Positions 53,963 through 63,773 of a stretch of DNA of 64,000 nucleotides are shown piece by piece. The notes under the pieces are model-generated. The model ran no database searches and was not told the DNA's origin. It was given only the letters and a program-made list of their open reading frames with translations. A program made the translations under genes and the position numbers. The stretch is from NCBI RefSeq assembly GCF_932276165.1, contig NC_063991.1, positions 921,001 through 985,000 on the forward strand, written 5' to 3'. The DNA is from Plutella xylostella (lineage: Eukaryota > Arthropoda > Insecta > Lepidoptera > Plutellidae). Numbering within the stretch: position 1 is the stretch's first letter; each line of letters starts with the position of its first letter.

Positions 53963-54819
53963 TAAAGTTGATTTTAATAAAGTTTAAAGTATTATATTTT
54001 TGTACTAATTACACAAATGCCTGGAAATTGTCGTACAATTTTATGTTCTTAAATAGAAATAAGTGTATTGTTGCTATTTAGATAATATAAGAGATGTGTA
54101 AGAGATTGCTATTATTGTTACTACGTGCACGTAGTTAATAAACTGTTGTTGGTTTATAGATTTTATTATATGTTAGCAAGAAGTTTTTGTTGCTTGTATT
54201 GTTTTTTTCACTAATGCCTTAATAAATGAAACTTTTCCTGTGATTTTAAATATTTTGTTTATTTTATCCAATCCCTCATTTTACTAGGTGACAAATACTA
54301 ACAGTAAAGAATTTTTTAGGCTCCCAGAAACTCGCATATTTTAATTAATCACTTTAAAATTAATAAACTTATGATTTTTTTTCTCTATTTACATTAAGAA
54401 AAATACGAGATTAATTAAAGCTTTGGATTATAAAATCATAATAAAATCCGTCATGCCAGGTCTTCATTTTTGTTTATCTTAAGTAAGGTTACCTATTTAT
54501 AATCCGAATTTATAGTCACCCTACTCACCCTTATCAAATATTACTATCCTATCCTATTATGTACCGAGACATTTTATCATTCATTAATTTTAAGTAAGCT
54601 TAACTTTTAAGTTGCGAACTCATGGTCACCCTAACCAAACATTCCAAGGTCGACTATATCCCATTCAACGACTTCGCTATTATAACGTTCAGTCAAGACG
54701 TTGGACGTTACCGTCAACCACTTGACGAGTTGTTCTTTAGGCATACAACTGAATGGCGTCATCCAATGAACGGGCTAGCGGTTCAATCAAACAGGAGATT
54801 AAACCAGTTGCCTGCGACA

Positions 54820-54897
54820 TATACATATGGTCTAAACCTCCCGGAATTCGCACGGGATAACTTTTTAAAGCGAAGCGAAGCTCGCGGGAACAGCTAG
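54820..54897 (+). mobile_element. Helitron-like element, right half
   Basis: TATACATATGGTCTAAACCT ... GCGGGAACAGCTAG, the 3' part of the element begun at 50908. Confidence 0.88.
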
Positions 54898-55716
54898 TCT
54901 TACATCTTTGATTGATGACTTTAAAATTTTACTGTTTCATAAAAAACAACACACGTGTTTCGAAAATCCGCTATTTTCGACCATAAATCATTAATTAACA
55001 ATCTTGTTTTTTAATCAGCCGTGCCGAATAGTCGACTTCGATCGAGCATCACGATTGAATGACTCGATTTAATCGAGATAAGTTTTTTTTTTATTTCGTT
55101 TGTCTTCCAATTGATTTGGTAATGTCGATTTTTTCGGGTTTAAATGTTGTCCAAGGTTGTGTTTATCTAGTAAGTACTAGCACGTTATTATTTTAAAGTC
55201 AGAGTTTTTTTAAATCATTACAATACATAAATTAAGACGAGGCTCAGTAACTGCCGAAATCTTAAAAGTAACATTCAAAAGGGCTGCACGATAGTAGTTC
55301 GAAAATCGGTTCAGTCGCTTGGGAGACGCTACCACAGACAGATACACAGACGCACACATACACAGGCACGTGAAACATACAACACCCCTTATTTTCCGTC
55401 AGTGGTTAAAAACATATGTATGAGTGCACATAACATCTCAGAAGAACATAAGTTTGTTTAGCGACATTGAACACAAACAGTAGTTGCAAAGGTTAGTGTC
55501 ATATTATGCAATTAAATAACACTTATGCATGCATGGACAGTGAGGTAAATAATGTAAATATTAATAATAAATAGTATACGTGAAAAACCAGTTGTAAGAT
55601 AAATAGGTTGAAATCTATCAGTGAAGAAGCACAAGTCACCCAAAGGCAAATAACAGGAGAAAAAACTCAAAATTGGTTTAGCAGATTCTGAGATTACGGC
55701 ATTCTGTCTCGCAAGC
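54898..55716. other. Intron of gene 2, no feature recognised
   Basis: AT-rich. A short 'cggttcagtcgcttgggagacgctacc' piece (about 55306-55335) belongs to the dispersed family also seen at 39090 and 59980. Confidence 0.45.
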
Positions 55717-55862
55717 TTTACATTTGACGGCACCGTAGCTAAGGCGATAGTCAAGCTGCTTCCGAAGCTGGGGGCCGCGGGTTCGAATCCCGCCCAGGGC
55801 AAACATTTGTGTGATGAGCATTTGAGTTTGCCTTGTGTCTGGTTGTCGTTTATATATTTAAA
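55717..55862 (+). mobile_element. tRNA-headed SINE (third family), left part
   Basis: A tRNA-like head (CCGTAGCTAAGGCGATAGTC ... GGGTTCGAATCCCGCCCAG) and a body to GTTGTCGTTTATATATTT. It resumes at 56643 after the nested insertions. Confidence 0.68.
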
Positions 55863-55974
55863 AAAACACACACACTCACGCCTTGTACTAATGTACTCCC
55901 TTGCGGCCCTTGCGGGGTAGGCAGAGGTGCATTGCTGCACCCACTTTTCGCCAGAGTGTTATGTTAGTCCCAAT
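55863..55974 (-). mobile_element. tRNA-headed SINE (second family), left part
   Basis: The 3' half of the second-family SINE, interrupted at GTCCCAAT; it continues at 56483-56641. Confidence 0.82.
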
Positions 55975-56482
55975 TAGGGCATGCAATACCGGAACAATTT
56001 TCAATACCGGTATTGAGTTCCGGTATTACATCTCAATACCGGGATCCCGGTATTAATACCGGTATTAGACTTCCTTGTAATAAATGGCATATACTGTGTT
56101 TAAAGGTCGTATACGTCAAAATAAAACAAGAAAATGCAATCATATTCTGTATTTTGTTGTAGATTTTTACGAGAATTAAGTTTTAGAGTTTAAATTTTAG
56201 AATATATATTTTTTAACATCCGATGTCCGTTTACGCATGGTCAACAGTAGATTTCTAGCAGCCGAAAACTGCATTAAACGGTTGGGAACAACTGCGCTTT
56301 CACAGTATATAGAAACACAAGACTAACTAAATCTTAATCGCTTTATTTATAGCCTAAAAAAATCCGATTCCGGTATTACTTCAATACCGGTATTAACTTT
56401 CAATACCGGTATTGAAAAAAGCGGCAATTTTGTCCGGGATCCCGGTATTACGGATACCGGTATTGCGGTATTGCATGCCCTA
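55975..56482. mobile_element. hAT-type MITE with 8-bp target duplication
   Basis: 508 bp, ends TAGGGCATGCAATACCGG and complement, rich in ATACCGGTAT motifs. Flanked by GTCCCAAT on both sides (55967-55974, 56483-56490). An 8-bp duplication is the mark of hAT elements. Confidence 0.9.
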
Positions 56483-56641
56483 GTCCCAATGTAATAGAGG
56501 GCGGGCCTATTGCCATTTTACGGGCACATCCAAGACCCGAGAACAAATATCTGTGTTTAAACAAATATCTGCCCCAGCCGGGAATCGAACCCGAGACCTT
56601 CGGCTCAGTAGTCAGGTCACTAACCACTACGCCATTCGGTC
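56483..56641 (-). mobile_element. tRNA-headed SINE (second family), right part with head
   Basis: Continues 55863-55974, ending in the tRNA-like head (minus GACGACCGAATGGCGTAGTG). Confidence 0.82.
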
Positions 56642-56642
56642 G

Positions 56643-56757
56643 TCTCGTTTATATGTTCAATATCTATCTATGTATTTGTGTAGATATATCAGCTGTTCGA
56701 CACCCATAACACAGGTTCTGCCTAGCTTGGGGTAGGATGGCAGTGTGTGAGATGTCC
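56643..56757 (+). mobile_element. tRNA-headed SINE (third family), right part
   Basis: Starts CGTTTATATGTT, repeating the CGTTTATATATT before the insertion, and continues with the body shared with 47577-47780. Confidence 0.62.
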
Positions 56758-56909
56758 CCACATATGTATCTATCTTATAGTATAAAGCGAGCCGATTGCG
56801 TCAAAATGTTATTCGTTTTTTCGTCTATTTAGAGAGTTACCCCCTGGTACATACAGATGAAAGTTTCTATCCAGTATGAACTAGCCTTAAGTTCGCCCAT
56901 GTGTGATTA

Positions 56910-57132
56910 TCCTAACTAATCCTAATCCTAACTAATATTATAAATGCGAAAGTAACTGCGTCTGTCTGTCTGTCTGTCTGTTACTCTTTCACGCCAAAAC
57001 TACTGAACGGATTTGAATGAAATTTGGTATACATACGGTCTAGACCCTGGGAAAGAACATAGGCTACTTTTTATCCCGGAATTCCCACGGGAAAACTTTT
57101 TAAGGCGAAGCGAAGCTCGTGGGAACAGCTAG
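56910..57132 (+). mobile_element. Helitron-like element
   Basis: Doubled 5' end (TCCTAACTAATCCTAATCCT) and intact 3' GTGGGAACAGCTAG. A recent copy, close to 49281-49487. Confidence 0.85.
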
Positions 57133-57757
57133 TCTGATATAAAGGGTGTTTTTTTTTCAAAGTAAGTCGAAAAGGTTGTCTCAGAAGGCCATTGGAAGAA
57201 ATGAACAGGTAGCTTCTAGGTACTCGCACACAGCTAGGTACCTTAACAGATGAAAGTTCAAATATATCAACACACACTGCACCGACCTTGGCGGGTAGGT
57301 GAACGTTAAAGTTATGTAAATTTGCCTACCTCCAGCGATACGCTCTAATTAACAGATACAAAAGTACAAATAACAAATCAATAATAATAACATTAATAAC
57401 CAATGCAATTACTATGAATGTGGCCGCCATTTGTCGAGATAATTGAATGAATGAATGAAATATGACGTGTTCACAATACGTTCATTCGAAATGCTTAAAA
57501 TCTGCCAGCTGAAGTGGCAGTGGGCTAGCCATACATATCTGGGGTAAAAGAACTAATTCACATCCCAAATACAGATACTGACAACATGTCTTGTATTGTA
57601 AGTATGTTAAATACCGTAGCACATACGAGTTAAACAAAAGTGAATCCTAAAGTCAAAAGCGAACTATTCAAAAGGGAAAAAATGTACCTAAGTATAATAT
57701 TGTGGCAAAAAGTTCCAAAACACCATCGAGTCGTTTGATGTGCTTTGAAGTCTAACT

Positions 57758-57884
57758 GTGCTACCACAAAAAACTTTAAACACTGTTTAACTAGTGTTTA
57801 CAACGAAATTTGACAGATTTTGTAGGCGTTTGACAGCGGTAAATATCTGTTAAACACTGTCTAAGTTTTTGTGGTAAGGCCCTA
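57758..57884. mobile_element. MITE (ACCACAAAAA family)
   Basis: Sister of 35248-35372, opposite orientation. Confidence 0.65.
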
Positions 57885-57942
57885 AAAGTTTTGAAGAGCT
57901 TCTGCGCTAAACACGACTCTATCTCGTTGCATTTAACGTACC

Positions 57943-58125
57943 GCAGGTCTAGTACCTACAGGTTTGACAGTTTGTCGAAAACTATATAAGTTTACGTTTT
58001 CTCGCATACTAAGTGGCGCCTCTAATTGAAACTATCATGAAACTTTTGACAGATAATGTATGCAGATGACAGGAGAAAACGGAACCTTTTTTCGTTTTCA
58101 TAAATAGCAAAACCCGTACTAGAGG
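57943..58125 (-). repeat. MITE-like repeat, sister of 561-753
   Basis: Reverse-orientation copy of 561-753. Confidence 0.6.
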
Positions 58126-58239
58126 GTCTGAACAGAAAACAGTTGACTCAGTGACATCACGGTACTGCACGGCTGAAGAACATTGCAGAAGGATGCGTTT
58201 ACACTATTATAATAATTATTATTTTATCCACAAACCCTC

Positions 58240-58340
58240 ACTAGGCCAGCGAGGTGGACTAGGCCTAAACCCTTCCTTCATTGGAAGGAGACCTGTGCCC
58301 CAGCAGTGGGGACTTGATGGGTCGTGATGAGAGATGTGAT
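58240..58340 (+). mobile_element. SINE 3' body, first-family type
   Basis: CCAGCAGTGGGGACTTGATG and TCGTGATGA tail; same as the end of 5505-5690. Confidence 0.6.
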
Positions 58341-58724
58341 GATTATTTTTTCACATACCTGAAACTAAGCTTATAGACTAGACTAGACTTTGATTGATTT
58401 GATTGGTCACGCTATTTTTCACCGTGGAAAAGCAATATTTTTCATGCATTTCCAAAAGTTGTTCAGATTGACCGCCTGGGTAACCATACCAATGACTCTC
58501 TATCAGTCAAACTTTAGGATCGAAACATTAACAGTTGTTTTGTTTGTGTTTAAGTTTCTCAAGCGGTACCGAAGATGCCAAAATTCCTATGGAAATTACG
58601 AAAAATGTAGGACTAACAGAGTCCGTTATTTACGCTTTGTGAATGATCGAACAGTTAAATATTTACATTTTATTGAACGAAAAGGAGGATTTTTTATCAA
58701 AATCGGTTCAGCAGTAAGTACTAA

Positions 58725-58921
58725 GGCCGGGGTCTCCTATTTACGCCGAAGGGCGCGTCCAGCGTCACGCCGTAGGCCGCGTCACAATGCTCACTATAGA
58801 AATGTACTGATGCGGTCTCCCTCACACGCCGACGTTGGCGCGTAGATGTAGTGACAATCGTGACGCGGCCTACGGCGGTGACACTTGACGCGACCTACGG
58901 AGTAAATAGGAGACCCCGGCC
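58725..58921. mobile_element. PIF/Harbinger-type MITE, TAA duplication
   Basis: 197 bp, ends GGCCGGGGTCTCCTATTTAC and GGCCGGGGTCTCCTATTTAC on opposite strands, TAA both sides; GC-rich inside. Confidence 0.85.
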
Positions 58922-58934
58922 TAAAGTTAGGCAT

Positions 58935-59030
58935 GGATGCGGAAAGCTATAGATCGCATGCAGTGTCGCGCTTTGGGAGAGGCTTACGTCCAGCAGTGGA
59001 CTGCTATAGGCTGATGATGATGATGAAAGT
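58935..59030 (+). mobile_element. RTE LINE 3' end
   Basis: GGAAAGCTATAGATCGCATG ... GGCTGATGATGATGATG; only the last coding bases and the ATG tail of an RTE element. Confidence 0.6.
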
Positions 59031-59124
59031 TAGGCTTGCTAATGCTTAAATTGCTGTTATGCCTAAACTAGGCATTGTTGAAAACAGCAATTTGGGCATG
59101 TACCATGTACCTAGTTGCTGCTTA

Positions 59125-59222
59125 ATAGTCTGTTTTTTAATCTCATATAATTACTATATTGACAGATTCTGAACGGTTCAGATCTATCAATTTCGTATCT
59201 GAGATTAAAAAACAGACTTTAT
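59125..59222. mobile_element. Small palindromic MITE
   Basis: Ends AGTCTGTTTTTTAATCTCA and complement. Single arms of the same family occur near 34718 and 35142. Confidence 0.6.
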
Positions 59223-60157
59223 TATGATCGCGCCCTAACCCGTCGTACTAATTGAGACACGTATTAATATAATGACATTGAAGTTTTTCGCACTTGTGTA
59301 TATTCAAATACAAGCATAATAAAAACACTGTGTGCATAAAATATTAATGTACACGGTGTGCTAAAAGGAAAATAAAGTTTATAATAATATATGACGGGTA
59401 ATGTACCATTTTTTTTTTTCATAATTATCTATAGTACCTCTGCTACTACTATTCGAAATTGGTAGGTATTCCTAGGCTAATGTAATTGGCAAAGTCGACT
59501 GTCAAACATCTGTCACATCCATACAAGTTACGTCAGATTTGACAAGCGAATGACGCTGCTTAAGGGTATTTAATTGCTAATGTTCGGTGGTGGTAACCTC
59601 ACTGGTTATTAATCGACGTATATACGTACTTATATGTACATTTATAATATTTCTTCTGTATATGCAAGACATAATAATAATTGTGTACAAATATTGACGC
59701 AATATCTGCTATAAGAGCCTTAAAAGAACCAAAGTTACTTAACACTGGTGCAATAAACTCACAAACATTCTTGCTTGTAAAGGCATTAACCCTCTTTTTA
59801 TCGGCCGATTCCACGATCAATCTTTGAGCAATGATTAAATAACCTAACCAACGTTAAAAACCCCCGGCATTCAACACTAAAAGTGGCATAACTTTTGCAC
59901 GGCCAAGCCGATTTAGATAAACTATGGCATAGAACACTCGGGGTAACATACCCTTTGACCCAAAAAAAACAAATAGAAAATCGGTCCAGCCGTTTGGGAG
60001 CTACACTGCTACATAGACTATAATCTTATAACACCTTTGTCGAGCGTTAAAAACAAAAGTTTGGACAGTGGACACACCTTCCATTATAAATGTGTGGATT
60101 TGACAGCTGTCATAGGGCAAACGCCCCAAGCCAGAAGTATTTTCAAATTATTGTTAA

Positions 60158-60355
60158 CTAGCTGTTCTCGCGAGCTTCGCTTCGCCTTAAAAAGTTTTCC
60201 CATGGATGAATTCCGGGATAAAAAGTAGCCTATGTTCTTTCTCAGGGTCTAGACCATATTTATACCAAATTTCATTAGTAGTTTTGGCGTGAAAGAGTAA
60301 CAGACACGCAGACAGACAGACACAGTGACTTTCGCATTTATAATATTAGTTAGGA
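60158..60355 (-). mobile_element. Helitron-like element, internally shortened
   Basis: 3' end CGCGAGAACAGCTAG and 5' end TCCTAACTAATATTATAAAT on the minus strand, between A and T. Confidence 0.82.
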
Positions 60356-61064
60356 TAATTAAATGGTAGGCAGGATTTCAATTGACCTTTTAACAGATTA
60401 CAATCTCACATATTAAACAGACATGGTGTAATTTTAACAAGATGTTTACTGCAGCCTCCATCATAAATATGTTGGATGTTTGTTGATCTTTAACCTCGGG
60501 TGAGGTCGCAGGTTTGAATCTCGTCACTAAGTTTAAGGGCTTTAGAAGTTACAAGTATTTTGAAGTGGAGCTCATAATATAATACCTAATATAATGTATT
60601 TATTTATTTATTTAAGAAAACTTACAGCTAACACATTTATTATATATAGTAAAAAGTAAAAAAAAAAGCCAATTAAAAGTTTTCACTAATAGCTTACAAA
60701 TTAAAAAAGCCAGGGAAGCCGCTGTTTGTACAACCAATTGCGAATAAAATTTTAATAAAACTAAAACCTGTAATTATTAACAATGTTATAATAGCGTATT
60801 TTTGAATAAATACGCACGAAGTATAGGCCTGAATTAAGTAGATTTTTTTCTTAAGCATTTTCTATTTCATTTAAGACCTATTCAGGCGTAAAATGTCAAA
60901 TTCTCAAAATTCCGGGTGCTGATAATTTGGCGCAGTGGTTCTAACATTTGGGTCAGACCCCAAGTCCAACATGTAAAAGGTCCTACTCGTAAAAAAATAC
61001 CAATCACCAAAATTTTCCCAACAAAATTGATTCCTAAAAAAGCTCTTTGTCTCTTTGATTCCAG
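60356..61064. other. Intron of gene 2, no feature recognised
   Basis: About 700 bp of AT-rich sequence with a LINE-tail-like TATTTATTTATTTA run (60597-60615). Confidence 0.4.
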
Positions 61065-61156
61065 GAGTGAACTGGAGGTCCAAACACAACCTACGCCACA
61101 GCTCCAGCGACAAGGCCGTCACGGAGGTGCTGTCGAAGCTGCTGAGGAAGTACCAG
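61065..61156 (+). CDS. Secreted acidic protein, exon 4 (gene 2)
   Basis: Acceptor tgattccag, donor gtacgt. Begins by completing Gly (G|GA) from exon 3, giving YDANG|VNWRSKHNLRHSSSDKA, then VTEVLSKLLRKYQ. An amphipathic helix after the strand fits an alpha/beta fold. Ends in phase 0. Confidence 0.87.
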
Positions 61157-61712
61157 GTACGTGTCTTCATCATCATCAGCCAATAATCATAGGCATATAG
61201 ACATACTGTCCGTTTCACAGTTGAGAACGTCAAGATAAGTAGAGTTTGAGTATGGAATGCAGCGCTGTGATTGGCTGAATTATCTTTGAGTCGGTCCTAA
61301 GTTCATGCTTAGGTAGATTTACTCAAATGTGAAACTGAGCCATAGGCCTCTTCCAAGGAGCGCCACACACAACACTCGGCCCTCGGCCGCACTGCCTACT
61401 ACTGCTCGGTACTTAGGCGCCTCGGCGACCCGCCTAAGTACATCAGTCCATCATCATCATCACCAGCCCGCAATCATCTACTGCTGAAGGCCTAGCATGG
61501 GGGCGCGAGACGCACACGTCGAGACGTGACAAAAGATTTTCGTCGCGCTCACTCACATCGCACGGCTTCGAGAGCAAGAGGGACGGTTTATTTTGTCAAG
61601 TCTTGACGTGCGGGCTCGCCTGTTAAACATCTGTCAGATCCATTACAAGTTACGTCAGATTTGGTAAGCACGCGACGCTGCTTAAGAATGTTCGGTGGTG
61701 GTAACCCCACTG

Positions 61713-63032
61713 AAACGCATAAATGATAAAAACGTGGACCTAGCTTTACGTAAGTACGGCGCCTCCTAGGCAGTCAAAAACTGACAACTTATCTGACTGG
61801 ATATTTCAAATTAATCGAAGGTTTTTGGTATGCTATACTGTCTTGTAAAATTATTCACCATCGCCAGCCTTGCTTCAAACAGAAATACATTAAGAAAAGA
61901 TTGCCGATACCGCACAAACATTTATGCAATTATTCCTTCACAAAATATGTATTTTATGATAATCACCGATCCGGTGTATTACATATTTAACAATATGTCT
62001 TAGTATTGGCAATGAAATATGAATGTGATTTGCATTAAGGTGACGATATTGTGCGAATCCTCATTTTACGAAGTAATTTCGTACAAAGTATTCTGACCTG
62101 AGATATTTTAGCATAGCTTTTCATATAAATAATAACTTTTCATTATTTTTTCGTAAAATCCGCACTGGTCAAGGATATTGTCAAGAAACTCTACCAATTT
62201 TAATCAAGTCTAGAGAAGATTATTTATATATAATTTTATATATAAGAGAGAATATATTATAGCAAAACTCTTAATATTACAAAAAAGCGAGAGATCTAGA
62301 GTAAGATTATTAAAGACAGAATATATCATAGCATAACTCTTATTAAAGACATTTAAGTACACCATCATCCATGTATACTAGTAAAAAGGAAGACACTCGG
62401 AATAATTAAGAAACTGCATACATTTACATCAGCTGCCACCAGACCCGGATAGCCCGGTGTCACTGTCCGTGATATTTCCGGACTGTCCCGGCTACGACAG
62501 TTTGTACTAGAGTCACAGTTCCAAGGCTCTCTTTAATTTACAAAAACATTTGGTGTGTGATTAGTTATAGTGATCTTCTTAGCGTGTCGGTGACAAAAAC
62601 TATTAGAGGAAGACTAAGATTTATGTATACGAGTAAAGCCGGATTCAAACCCGGCGATCTACATTATGCGATCGCGCGGCAAAGAACGTTAATATTATAA
62701 AGAACAGTGGATACTTATTAGACACTACACTTAGGGAGGCTCCTTTCGTGAACCTTTTTATAGGCATGCTCAAAATGTACCTACTAGAATAGACAGTATC
62801 TACCTCGACAAACGAGAACGCAAGGCCTGAGCTGGACGGAGGCCAGAGTAGTTGCTGAGGACAGAACGGCGTGGCGCACGCTTGTAAAGGCCCTCTGTAC
62901 CAGTGGGGTACCATAGGACAGCAACAACCTCGAGAAACGGCAATTCTTTATTCAGTTAGGGGTGGCGTTATGTACGACCTAGTTATCATTATTTCTCAAG
63001 CCAACACTAACACCTTCCTCCCAACCCCCCAG
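61713..63032. other. Intron of gene 2, no feature recognised
   Basis: About 1.3 kb without a recognisable repeat or exon. A weak open frame at 62645-62914 (minus) has no supporting feature. Confidence 0.4.
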
Positions 63033-63200
63033 GACGTCCGAACCAACGACATACCATCCGACGGCACCATGCAAGCGCTGACCCTCAGCAGCAAGCTGGT
63101 GCCCTTCGACAGCGCCCTCTTCATCATCACGGACCGAGGCCCCGCGGACCCGCAGCGCGGGCCGCTAGCTGTGAGGGCGCTGGTTGAGAAGCGACTTAAG
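63033..63200 (+). CDS. Secreted acidic protein, exon 5 (gene 2, partial gene)
   Basis: A 56-codon phase 0-0 exon; acceptor acccccccag, donor gtatgg. Begins DVRTNDIPSDGTMQALTLSS, continues KLVPFDSALFIITDRGPADP and ends VRALVEKRLK. The hydrophobic strand ALFIITDRG followed by a helix looks like the fourth strand of a von Willebrand A domain (as in hemicentin), but the match is faint. The gene continues past 64000. Confidence 0.85.
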
Positions 63201-63390
63201 GTATGGTGTTGCTTCAGCATCATCAGCCTTCAAGTATACTGACAAAGCTGCAGATTGAAAGGAGAAGCGACTCAAGGTATGGTATTGCTTCCGCATCACA
63301 ATTTTCAAGTATACTGACAGACCTACAGGTGGAAAGGAGAAGCCACTCAAGGTATGGTATTGCTTCAGCATCATCAGCCTTCAACGTATA
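63186..63390 (+). repeat. Tandem repeats of the exon 5 end and donor
   Basis: The exon 5 end, GAGAAGCGACTTAAG|GTATGG, and about 60 bp of intron recur at about 63262 and 63340 (AGAAGCGACTCAAGGTATGG, AGAAGCCACTCAAGGTATGG). That makes three donor-like sites in 150 bp. Confidence 0.82.
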
Positions 63391-63632
63391 GAGACACATA
63401 GCTTGGTCGGAAGCCAAGAGACAGTGTGGATCATAATTCATCATGAAATTCTCCAAAAGCCGTTCGGACGCTATTCGTCTATTGCAACATGGACGCTCTC
63501 CGAATCCATAATAACCAGCCATAGAAATATCAGCGCCATCTTTCATATCCATATAGCCAGACTGCGTTCAGAGATGGAACCTCATTTCCTCCTTGCAAAT
63601 ACTAGCCACCTGTAGGTCTACTGACAGTCCAG

Positions 63633-63773
63633 GTCTGTATTATGAAAGCGCTGACGTTCAGCAGTAAGCTGGTGCCCTTCGACAGCGCCCTCTTCATCAT
63701 CACGGACCGAGGCCCCGCGGACCCGCAGCGCGGCCCGCTCGCTGTCAGGGCGCTGGTTGAGAAGCGACTTAAG
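63633..63773 (+). CDS. Possible duplicated exon 5b of gene 2, in phase
   Basis: A copy of most of exon 5 (matching from ATG of GTMQAL on), with acceptor-like ctgacagtccag and donor gtatgg. It is 141 nt, phase 0-0, open throughout. It begins VCIMKALTFSSKLVPFDSAL and ends VRALVEKRLK. Against exon 5: five synonymous and two replacement changes. It could be skipped, replace exon 5, or be included together with it without a frameshift. Confidence 0.5.

Larger units (their letters stand above)
51014..54819 (+). mobile_element. Complete Ginger-like integrase DNA transposon
   Basis: 3,806 bp. The inverted ends are 64 bp and identical (TGTCGCAGGCAACTGGTTTA ... and complement). A 4-bp TATA duplication lies at 51010-51013 and 54820-54823. 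Ends of TGT...ACA type with a 4-bp duplication and a retroviral-type integrase are the hallmarks of the Ginger group. It carries one two-exon gene and a MITE in the 3' part (53784-53962). It is inserted in a Helitron-like element within an intron of gene 2, same strand. Confidence 0.87.

Noticed and set aside
54622..54897. 91-codon plus-strand ORF at the right end of the Ginger-like element
   Set aside because: It runs across the inverted repeat, the target duplication and the Helitron half, so it is not a conserved gene.
55720..55802. tRNA gene
   Set aside because: Same reason: a tRNA-like head joined to a SINE body that resumes beyond a nested insertion.
58390..58845. 151-codon plus-strand ORF
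   Set aside because: It crosses into a TAA-flanked MITE and shows no motif or splice context.
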